Part shown: positions 1-5,167 of the stretch, in pieces
Position numbering within the stretch: the first letter of the stretch is position 1
How the letters are laid out: each line of letters starts with the position of its first letter
Origin: AV17 sp046262735
Lineage (GTDB): Bacteria; Verrucomicrobiota; Verrucomicrobiia; Chthoniobacterales; UBA10450
Direction of reading: 5' to 3'
Assembly: GCA_046262735.1 (NCBI GenBank)
Contig: JBHEMD010000129.1
Span: forward strand, 1 to 18,016
Length of the DNA stretch: 18,016 bases
The notes under the pieces: model-generated
Databases searched by the model: none
Told to the model about the DNA's origin: nothing
Seen by the model: only the letters and a program-made list of their open reading frames with translations
Made by a program: the position numbers and the translations under genes

Positions 1-1
1 G

Positions 2-1057
2 AAACGCGGCGCGCGGGATTTCGTCCCGAAGCCGTGGGACAACGAGCGGTTGCTCACGATTGTGCGGACGCAGATCGAGCTGGCGAGCGCGCTGCGCAAA
101 GGCCGCAAACTTGAAGCGGCGAACAAGTTGTTAGGTGGCAATGTGCCGAACCTGATTGCGGAAGCGCCGTCGATGCGGCCGGTGATCGAGATGATTCAGC
201 GCGTCGCACCGTCCGACGCGAACGTGCTCATCACCGGCGAGAACGGCACCGGCAAAAGTCTGGTCGCGCAAGCATTGCATGCGCTCTCGCCGCGCACGTC
301 GCATAGCATGATCACGGTGAACATGGGCGGGTTGTCCGAGACGCTGTTCGAGAGCGAGCTGTTCGGTCACGTCAAAGGCGCGTTCACCGACGCGAAGACC
401 GATCGCGCCGGCCGCTTCGAGCTGGCGGACGAAAGCTCGCTCTTCATGGACGAGATCGCGAACATTCCGCTCAACCAACAGGCGAAATTGCTGCGCGTGA
501 TCGAGACCGGCGACTTCGAGCGGGTCGGTTCGTCGAAAACTTTGCACGCGAACGTGCGGATCATTTCCGCGACAAACGCGAACCTGGCGGAGGAAGTCGC
601 AGCCGGACGGTTCCGGCAGGACCTGCTCTTTCGGCTGAACACGATCGAGATCCCGCTGCCGCCGCTGCGCGACCGGCGCGAAGACATCATGCCGCTGGCC
701 AACAAATTTTTAGCCGACCACGCGCAACGCTATCGCAAGGAACTGGCCGGGTTTGACGAGACTGCGCGCGAACGTGTGCTCCAGCATTCCTTTCCCGGCA
801 ATGTGCGCGAGCTCGATCACGTGATCGAGCGCGCGGTGCTCATGGCGCAAGATCGACATGTTAAAGCCGCCGATCTCGGCCTAACGAGTGGTGGCGGAGA
901 AGCTAAAAGTCTTGAAGACATGAGCCTCGAAGAAGTCGAGGCGTTTCTGATCAAGAAAGCGCTCGCGCGCAACAATGGCAATGCGCGCAAAGCGGCCGAA
1001 GCACTCGGGCTGAGCCGGAGCGCCTTTTACCGGCGGCTGCAGCAATATGGGTTGTAA
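2..1057 (+). CDS. Sigma-54-dependent response regulator, NtrC family (5'-truncated)
   Basis: The reading frame is open to the window edge, so the gene starts upstream. The Leu codon TTG at 50 is not its start. The first 16 codons encode the end of a receiver domain: GARDFVPKPW carries the conserved Lys (codon 29-31) and the KPW motif; the phospho-acceptor Asp lies outside. An AAA+ sigma-54 activator domain follows: Walker A GENGTGKS at 236-259, sigma-54-contact loop GAFTDA at 377-394 (canonical GAFTGA), Walker B with LFMDE, and GNVREL in the sensor II region. The last 28 residues (from about 971) form a Fis-type helix-turn-helix with NARKAAEALGLSRSAFYRRL. In this family, phosphorylation drives hexamer assembly and ATP-dependent opening of sigma-54 promoter complexes. 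A kinase gene follows, and a perfect sigma-54 promoter lies 1.6 kb downstream, so the efflux operon is its likely target. Identity is certain; the target is inferred. Confidence 0.96.
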   Translation, partial: KRGARDFVPKPWDNERLLTIVRTQIELASALRKGRKLEAANKLLGGNVPNLIAEAPSMRPVIEMIQRVAPSDANVLITGENGTGKSLVAQALHALSPRTSHSMITVNMGGLSETLFESELFGHVKGAFTDAKTDRAGRFELADESSLFMDEIANIPLNQQAKLLRVIETGDFERVGSSKTLHANVRIISATNANLAEEVAAGRFRQDLLFRLNTIEIPLPPLRDRREDIMPLANKFLADHAQRYRKELAGFDETARERVLQHSFPGNVRELDHVIERAVLMAQDRHVKAADLGLTSGGGEAKSLEDMSLEEVEAFLIKKALARNNGNARKAAEALGLSRSAFYRRLQQYGL

Positions 1058-1066
1058 TCGTAACAT

Positions 1067-1108
1067 AGGCGTCTTGCCTGTCACCGCCGACAGGCTTCGA
1101 GCCTGTCG
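1067..1108. repeat. Intergenic hairpin repeat between regulator and kinase genes
   Basis: Just after the regulator's stop codon lie two nested-type dyads. AGGC at 1067-1070 faces GCCT at 1076-1079. CGACAGGCT (1088-1096) is followed by TCG and then its exact reverse complement AGCCTGTCG (1100-1108), a 9-bp stem. No T-run follows, so it is not a classical intrinsic terminator. It resembles short palindromic repeats scattered between genes in soil Verrucomicrobiota; that resemblance is from memory. It may act as an mRNA-stability or partial termination element between the two co-oriented genes. Confidence 0.6.
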
Positions 1109-1134
1109 AGTAAAACAAGCCTCAGGCTATAAAT

Positions 1135-1167
1135 GGGCGAGCCACGACAGCCAAGATGGCTGTGTTA
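1135..1167. repeat. Second intergenic repeat overlapping the kinase start region
   Basis: ACAGCCA (1147-1153), loop AGA, TGGCTGT (1157-1163) is a perfect 7-bp stem with a 3-nt loop, flanked by GGGCGAGCC upstream and GTTAC downstream. It looks like a dispersed intergenic element rather than coding sequence. An ATG at 1133 reads through it in the kinase frame, which would give an odd Pro/Arg/Trp/Cys-containing leader; this favours a downstream start for the kinase. Confidence 0.5.
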
Positions 1168-1168
1168 C

Positions 1169-2506
1169 ATGATGCGTCGTGGCCCGAAAGATCGCTATCG
1201 GTTTTCGCACCAGGGCAAATTGACGTGGCTGATCATCGGCGCGTTCGCGCCGGGGTTGATCATTGCATTGTCGATCTTATGGTTCGGCGGGTTCAGCGCG
1301 AAAGTGCAATGGACGCTCACGATCGTGATCGTCGTTTGCACGGCCGGTTTCATTTCGGCAGCGCGCGATCATGTCGTGCATCCGCTGCAAACGATGAGCA
1401 ATCTACTCGCGGCGCTGCGCGAGGGCGATTACTCGATTCGCGCCCGCGGCGCACGCGCCGACGACGCGCTTGGTGAAGTGCTGCTCGAGGTCAATACGCT
1501 CGGCGAAACGCTGCGGGTGCAACGGCTCGGCGCCTTCGAAGCCACCGCGCTCCTGCGCACGATCATGGCTGAGATCGATGTCGCGGTGTTCACGTTCGAT
1601 CCCGACCGGCGTTTGCGCCTCGTCAATCGCGCCGGCGAAAACCTCCTCGGCCAGCCGATCGATAAATTGTTAGGCCGAAGCGCCGCGGACCTCGGGCTGG
1701 CGCAATGTCTGGAGGCCAATGAAGACGAGCCGCTGACGTTGAGTTTTCCCGGCGGAACCGGCCGGTGGGGAATTAGCCGGAGCAGTTTTCGCGAGCACGG
1801 TTTGCCGCACGAGCTGCTCGTGCTGACCGATCTGAGCCGCACGCTGCGCGAAGAGGAACGTCGCGCCTGGCAGCGTCTCGTCCGCGTGCTCGGCCACGAG
1901 ATGAACAATTCGCTCGCTCCGATCAAGTCGTTAGCCGGCAGTTTGGAAACGCTGCTGCGCCGGGAACCGCTACCGCGCGACTGGAAAGATGACGCGGAGA
2001 GCGGATTGAAATCGATCGGCGCGCGGGCCGATTCGCTGAGCCGTTTCATGCAGGCCTACACACGATTGGCCAAGCTGCCGCCGCCGCAAAAACACGTTGT
2101 CGATCTTGGCGAGCTCGTCCAGCGCGTCGTCAATCTCGAGCCGCGGCTCAAGGTCGAGATCGTGCCCGGACCAAAGATACAAATCGAGGCGGACGCGGCG
2201 CAAATCGAGCAGGTCCTGATCAATCTCGTGCACAACGCCGTCGATGCCGCGCTCGAAACCAAGGGCGCTGTGACAATTCGCTGGCGCGACGCGGGCGATT
2301 GCATCGAAGTCGTCGTTTGTGATGAAGGGCAGGGGATCATGAACCCGGCGAATTTGTTCGTTCCTTTCTTCACGACGAAGCCCGGCGGCTCGGGGATTGG
2401 ATTGACGCTCAGCCGGCAAATCGCGGAAGCGCACGGCGGCACGCTCAGCCTAACGAATCGCAAAGATCGCACCGGCGCGGAAGCGCTGTTGCGCTTGCCG
2501 AGATAA
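1169..2506 (+). CDS. NtrY-like membrane sensor histidine kinase
   Basis: Autophosphorylating sensor kinase, the likely partner of the upstream sigma-54 regulator. I place the start at ATG 1169 (1172 is equally possible) because the in-frame ATG at 1133 translates a repeat element. Residue numbers here count from 1133. Two membrane segments at about 31-52 and 59-77 are joined by only about six residues, so there is no periplasmic sensor domain. Next come a HAMP-like linker (about 80-135) and a PAS-like domain (about 144-235). The HisKA H-box GHEMNNSLAPIKS has the phospho-acceptor His at codon 1895-1897. The ATPase domain follows with N-box NLVHNAVDAA (364-373), G1 DEGQGI (397-402) and F/G2 box FFTTKPGGSGIGL (412-424). 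All catalytic motifs are intact. The GHEMNNSLAPI H-box and HAMP-PAS layout are typical of NtrY-type kinases. The ligand is unknown. The short loop suggests sensing within the membrane, through another protein, or by the cytoplasmic PAS. Confidence 0.95.
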   Translation: MMRRGPKDRYRFSHQGKLTWLIIGAFAPGLIIALSILWFGGFSAKVQWTLTIVIVVCTAGFISAARDHVVHPLQTMSNLLAALREGDYSIRARGARADDALGEVLLEVNTLGETLRVQRLGAFEATALLRTIMAEIDVAVFTFDPDRRLRLVNRAGENLLGQPIDKLLGRSAADLGLAQCLEANEDEPLTLSFPGGTGRWGISRSSFREHGLPHELLVLTDLSRTLREEERRAWQRLVRVLGHEMNNSLAPIKSLAGSLETLLRREPLPRDWKDDAESGLKSIGARADSLSRFMQAYTRLAKLPPPQKHVVDLGELVQRVVNLEPRLKVEIVPGPKIQIEADAAQIEQVLINLVHNAVDAALETKGAVTIRWRDAGDCIEVVVCDEGQGIMNPANLFVPFFTTKPGGSGIGLTLSRQIAEAHGGTLSLTNRKDRTGAEALLRLPR

Positions 2507-2510
2507 AAGT

Positions 2511-2559
2511 GGCAGGCGCATCTTGCGCATGATCTAAACCCATCGGCAGGATGCCGATG
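2511..2559. repeat. Hairpin repeats downstream of the kinase gene
   Basis: Two perfect small hairpins sit directly after the kinase stop codon. GCGCA-TCT-TGCGC spans 2516-2528, and CATCGGCA-GGA-TGCCGATG spans 2541-2559 with an 8-bp stem. Only a weak T-rich stretch follows (TCAATTT), so this is at best a weak terminator. By position it separates kinase transcription from the sigma-54 control region. It resembles the dispersed intergenic repeats seen ahead of the kinase gene. Confidence 0.55.
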
Positions 2560-2568
2560 TCAATTTCT

Positions 2569-2595
2569 GTCCCGAATCCGGGACGACGTTGTCCC
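2569..2595. promoter_or_regulatory. Probable enhancer site: three helically phased GTCCC half-sites
   Basis: GTCCC at 2569, GGGAC at 2580 and GTCCC at 2591 alternate in orientation with exactly 11 bp between starts, about one helical turn. The first pair makes the perfect palindrome GTCCCG-AATC-CGGGAC (2569-2584). The second pair makes the near-perfect GGGACGACGTTGTCCC (2580-2595). The centres lie about 133 and 122 bp upstream of the predicted transcription start, the usual distance for enhancer sites of sigma-54 activators. I infer that these bind the Fis-type helix-turn-helix of the adjacent response regulator. Confidence 0.6.
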
Positions 2596-2642
2596 ATAAG
2601 CGGATCACTTCAGTGGTGCGGCACAAAACGTCTAGAATCTTT

Positions 2643-2663
2643 AGTCGCTGACCGTCAGCGACT
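2643..2663. promoter_or_regulatory. Perfect 21-bp palindrome upstream of the sigma-54 promoter
   Basis: AGTCGCTGAC (2643-2652), one central C, then its exact reverse complement GTCAGCGACT (2654-2663). The centre is about 57 bp before the predicted transcription start and the right arm ends 21 bp before the -24 element. It could be an operator for a second regulator, another activator site, or a transcription barrier. It has no T-run, so a simple terminator is less likely. Its sequence is unrelated to the GTCCC sites upstream. Confidence 0.5.
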
Positions 2664-2676
2664 TATAACTTTGTTT

Positions 2677-2699
2677 TGGCACGTGGCACGGCCATTGCA
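2677..2699 (+). promoter_or_regulatory. Sigma-54 (-24/-12) promoter of the efflux operon
   Basis: TGGCACG (2684-2690), four bases GCCA, then TTGCA (2695-2699) matches the sigma-54 consensus TGGCACG-N4-TTGCW at every defined position, with the invariant GG and GC correctly spaced. Transcription should start near 2710, giving a leader of about 70 nt before the ATG at 2780. The -24 heptamer is duplicated in tandem: an identical TGGCACG sits at 2677-2683 but is 7 bp too far from the -12 element to function alone. The activator gene is encoded just upstream. Confidence 0.85.
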
Positions 2700-2732
2700 A
2701 TAGGACAACGCGACCTAAAAAAGTTTGAATCC

Positions 2733-2758
2733 AGTGAGTGGGCCAAATGCCTCTCACT
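2733..2758 (+). other. Possible leader RNA hairpin
   Basis: AGTGAG (2733-2738) pairs with CTCACT (2753-2758), and GG/CC pairs may extend the stem after a T-T mismatch. It lies in the predicted 5' leader immediately before the AGGAGGG ribosome-binding region. It could influence translation of the first gene or mRNA stability. The stem is short, so the support is weak. Confidence 0.25.
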
Positions 2759-2760
2759 AG

Positions 2761-2777
2761 AGGAGGGCGAAAGGAAA
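2761..2777 (+). promoter_or_regulatory. Ribosome binding site of the first operon gene
   Basis: AGGAGGG at 2761-2767 and AAGGAAA at 2771-2777 lie before the ATG at 2780; the AAGG core is about 5 nt from it. This decides the start at 2780 over the in-frame GTG at 2738, which would place the ribosome binding sequence inside the gene. It is the only strong Shine-Dalgarno sequence I see in the operon. Confidence 0.65.
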
Positions 2778-2779
2778 AT

Positions 2780-3055
2780 ATGAAACCAACTCCAACCAAC
2801 GAACAGAACGCGCGGAAATTTCCGCTCGTCGATTATAATTATCACAGCGCGACGCTGCCCACATCGGTCCGCTGCTGCGGTAACACATCGAAGTCTCTCC
2901 GCGACATCAGCCGCGACTATTTCGATTCCGAAGCCAATCACGACTTTCTCAGCGAAGTCGCCGTGTTCGGGACGCTGATCGCGATGGCGGTCGTGCCGAT
3001 TATCAGCGGCGCATTCGCGGTGGTCGATCTCTGCCGCGCGCTGCCGCTGTTCTAA
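2780..3055 (+). CDS. Small single-span membrane protein, unknown function
   Basis: A 91-residue protein that I do not recognise. It is the first gene behind the sigma-54 promoter and has the best ribosome binding site of the operon. Residues 1-56 are polar, with a Tyr/Asn/His stretch around 18-22 and adjacent Cys32-Cys33. Residues 59-84 form one hydrophobic span (VAVFGTLIAMAVVPIISG and on), followed by Cys85 and a short hydrophobic tail. There is no signal peptide, so it is probably a tail-anchored inner-membrane protein with the polar part in the cytoplasm. The gap to the adaptor gene is 7 bp, so it belongs to the efflux operon. It might be an accessory subunit, a pump inhibitor or a feedback link to the kinase; these are guesses. 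A real gene is likely given its promoter, ribosome binding site and spacing. Confidence 0.75.
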   Translation: MKPTPTNEQNARKFPLVDYNYHSATLPTSVRCCGNTSKSLRDISRDYFDSEANHDFLSEVAVFGTLIAMAVVPIISGAFAVVDLCRALPLF

Positions 3056-3062
3056 TCAACCT

Positions 3063-4382
3063 GTGACCCCACTGAAAAAAGATTCCACTATTGTCAGGCC
3101 GACCGGATTTGCGGCGGATCTGTCGTCGATGGACAAGCCGCGCGAAGGCGTCGCCGCGAAAAAGCGCAAGCGCCGCATCCTGATCATAGCGGGCAGCGCA
3201 CTCGGCCTGTTGCTGGCTACCGTTGCATTGTCGCGATTGAGACCGGCGGCGCCGAGTGTGGATCGCTCGAGTGTTTGGATCGACACCGTGAAACGGGGGC
3301 CGATGGTGCGGCAGGTGCGCGGCCTCGGCACGCTCGTGCCGGAAGATATTCGCTGGCTGCCGGCAAACACGGAAGGCAGCGTCGAGAAAATTTTGATCTG
3401 GCCGGGAACAAAAGTGGAACCCGGTGACGTTATACTAGAGTTGACCAGTCCGGAGTTGGAACAAAGCGCGGGCGAAGCAGTGTCGAAAGCGAAAGCAGCC
3501 GAGGCCGCGTTCGCTACAGCTCGGGCGACTTTGCAGCGCGAGCTGCTCGACCAGGAATCGAAGACGACGGCGGCTCACTCGGCCTACGAGCAGGCGAAAA
3601 TGGAGCGCCAAACGAACGATCAGCTCGCGAAAAATGGTCTCGTGGCCGAGCTCGTTTACAAAACTTCCAAGATTAAGGAGGAGGAACTGGCTAAGTCCGA
3701 TGAGATCGAGCAAAAGCGGCTGGCGTTCGCGCGCGACTCAATCGAGCCGCAGCTCGCCTCCCAACAAGCGGCAGTCGATCAGGCGAATCAGCTGGCGAAA
3801 TTAAAACTGGATCAAGTTGAAGCGTTGCATGTGAAGGCCGGCATGTCGGGCGTATTGCAACAGTTGCCGGTACAGATCGGCCAGCGCGTGAAGATCGGTG
3901 ACAATCTCGCGCGCGTCGCTGACCCCTCGAAGCTCAAGGCGCAAATCAAGATCGCCGAGACGCAGGCGAAAGATATTCAGCCAAAGCAGCAGGCCACGAT
4001 CGACACGCGCAACGGCGTTGTGAAAGGCCATGTCACTCGAGTCGATCCCGCCGTCGAGCAAGGGACGGTGACTGTCGATGTTGCATTTGATGAGCCGCTG
4101 CCGAAAGGCGCGCGTCCCGATTTGAGTGTTGACGGCACGATTGAGCTCGAGCGTCTCGACAACGTCGTCTACGTGGGGCGCCCCGCTTTCGGCCAGGAAA
4201 ACAACACCGTCAGCATGTTCAAGCTGACGCCGGGCAGCAGCGAAGCCACGCGCACTCCGGTGAAGCTAGGCAAAAGCTCCGTCAACACGATCGAAATCGT
4301 CGGCGGCCTTAACCCCGGCGACCAGGTCATCCTTTCCGATACGAGCGCGTGGGATTCCCACGATCGCATTCGACTGAACTAA
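3063..4382 (+). CDS. MacA/HlyD-type periplasmic adaptor (membrane fusion protein)
   Basis: Periplasmic adaptor that would bridge inner-membrane MacB-type permeases to an outer-membrane channel. The 439 residues contain a basic N-terminus (AAKKRKRR), one membrane anchor (about 39-57), the first half of a lipoyl domain (about 98-130, GSVEKILIWPGTKVEPGDVI), a long Gln/Ala/Lys-rich coiled-coil hairpin (about 132-255), the second lipoyl half (about 256-288, AGMSGVLQQLPVQIGQRVKIGD), a beta-barrel (about 291-365) and a membrane-proximal domain with GLNPGDQVI. The GTG at 3063 is the longest start in the gap. ATG 3129 (residue 23, MDKPREGV) fits the usual beginning of relatives as I remember them. Neither has a ribosome binding site. 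There is no N-terminal Cys, so it is anchored by its transmembrane helix and not by lipid. It is the only adaptor in the locus, so all five permeases would have to share it. Confidence 0.93.
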   Translation: MTPLKKDSTIVRPTGFAADLSSMDKPREGVAAKKRKRRILIIAGSALGLLLATVALSRLRPAAPSVDRSSVWIDTVKRGPMVRQVRGLGTLVPEDIRWLPANTEGSVEKILIWPGTKVEPGDVILELTSPELEQSAGEAVSKAKAAEAAFATARATLQRELLDQESKTTAAHSAYEQAKMERQTNDQLAKNGLVAELVYKTSKIKEEELAKSDEIEQKRLAFARDSIEPQLASQQAAVDQANQLAKLKLDQVEALHVKAGMSGVLQQLPVQIGQRVKIGDNLARVADPSKLKAQIKIAETQAKDIQPKQQATIDTRNGVVKGHVTRVDPAVEQGTVTVDVAFDEPLPKGARPDLSVDGTIELERLDNVVYVGRPAFGQENNTVSMFKLTPGSSEATRTPVKLGKSSVNTIEIVGGLNPGDQVILSDTSAWDSHDRIRLN

Positions 4383-4390
4383 AAAACACT

Positions 4391-5137
4391 ATGCCAACCA
4401 CCACACTCAATCCTCACACATCCACGCAAACATCCGGCGGGAACGGCTCGACGCCGTTGATCCGCCTCAACGGCGTTACAAAAGTTTTTCTGACTGACGA
4501 AGTCGAGACGCACGCGCTGTCCGGAATTCACCTTGATATTCGCGACGGCGAATACATTTCGATCGCCGGACCATCGGGCTGCGGCAAATCGACCTTGTTG
4601 TCGATCCTTGGGTTGCTTGATACGCCATCGGATGGCAGTTACGCGCTCAAGGGCAGCGAGGTGGCGAACCTTTCATTTGCCGACCGTGCGCGCATTCGCA
4701 ACCGCGAGATCGGTTTCATATTCCAGAGCTTCAATCTGATCGGTGATCTGACCGTTTTTGAGAATGTCGAGCTGCCGTTGACGTATCGAGGTTTGAGTGC
4801 GGGCGACCGAAAAACTTTGGTCACGCAGGCATTGGACCGCGTGGGAATGGCGCATCGCGCGAAACATTTGCCGAGTCAATTGTCCGGCGGTCAGCAACAG
4901 CGCGTCGCAGTCGCGCGCGCGCTTGCCGGCAAGCCGGCCATCCTCCTCGCTGACGAACCGACCGGAAACCTCGATTCCCGCAATGGCGAAGCGGTCATGA
5001 ACCTGCTCAAAGAGCTGCACGATGGCGGCGCGACTATTTGCATGGTCACGCACGACGAGCGCTTCGCGAAGCACGCCGATCGCACCGTTCACCTGTTCGA
5101 CGGGCGGGTCGTGGAAGACAGCCGCATCGCGGCCTAA
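4391..5137 (+). CDS. MacB/LolD-type ABC transporter ATPase (first ATPase)
   Basis: Cytoplasmic ATPase of 248 residues that powers a MacB-type (type VII) exporter. ATG 4391, 8 bp after the adaptor's stop, is chosen; the frame stays open to a GTG at 4349, but that would overlap the adaptor gene. After about 20 polar residues come Walker A GPSGCGKST (60-68), the Q-loop FQSFNL (111-116), the signature LSGGQQQRVAVARA (164-177), Walker B ILLADE (184-189) with catalytic Glu189, D-loop NLDS with Asp195, and H-loop His221 in VTHDE. All catalytic elements are canonical. Unlike E. coli MacB, the permease is not fused to it. The next gene, 30 bp on, encodes ADOP permease 1, its most likely partner. It may also serve permeases 3-5. 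Confidence 0.95.
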   Translation: MPTTTLNPHTSTQTSGGNGSTPLIRLNGVTKVFLTDEVETHALSGIHLDIRDGEYISIAGPSGCGKSTLLSILGLLDTPSDGSYALKGSEVANLSFADRARIRNREIGFIFQSFNLIGDLTVFENVELPLTYRGLSAGDRKTLVTQALDRVGMAHRAKHLPSQLSGGQQQRVAVARALAGKPAILLADEPTGNLDSRNGEAVMNLLKELHDGGATICMVTHDERFAKHADRTVHLFDGRVVEDSRIAA

Positions 5138-5167
5138 CGAAATGTAAGATCGACATCTTCAGCGGCT

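Noticed and set aside
1133..1168. N-terminal extension of the kinase (start at 1133)
   Set aside because: The 12 extra residues are a translated hairpin repeat; ATG 1169 or 1172 precedes the basic residues and first membrane span more naturally. Not fully excluded.
2738..2779. GTG start for the small membrane protein
   Set aside because: It would put the AGGAGGG/AAGGAAA ribosome binding region inside the gene; ATG 2780 is correctly spaced from it.
4349..4390. Upstream GTG start of the first ATPase
   Set aside because: It overlaps the 3' end of the adaptor gene in another frame; ATG 4391 lies 8 bp after the adaptor stop.
5146..5159. Small dyad AAGAT-CGAC-ATCTT before permease 1
   Set aside because: A 5-bp stem is easily found by chance and has no T-run; not enough for a terminator or operator call.
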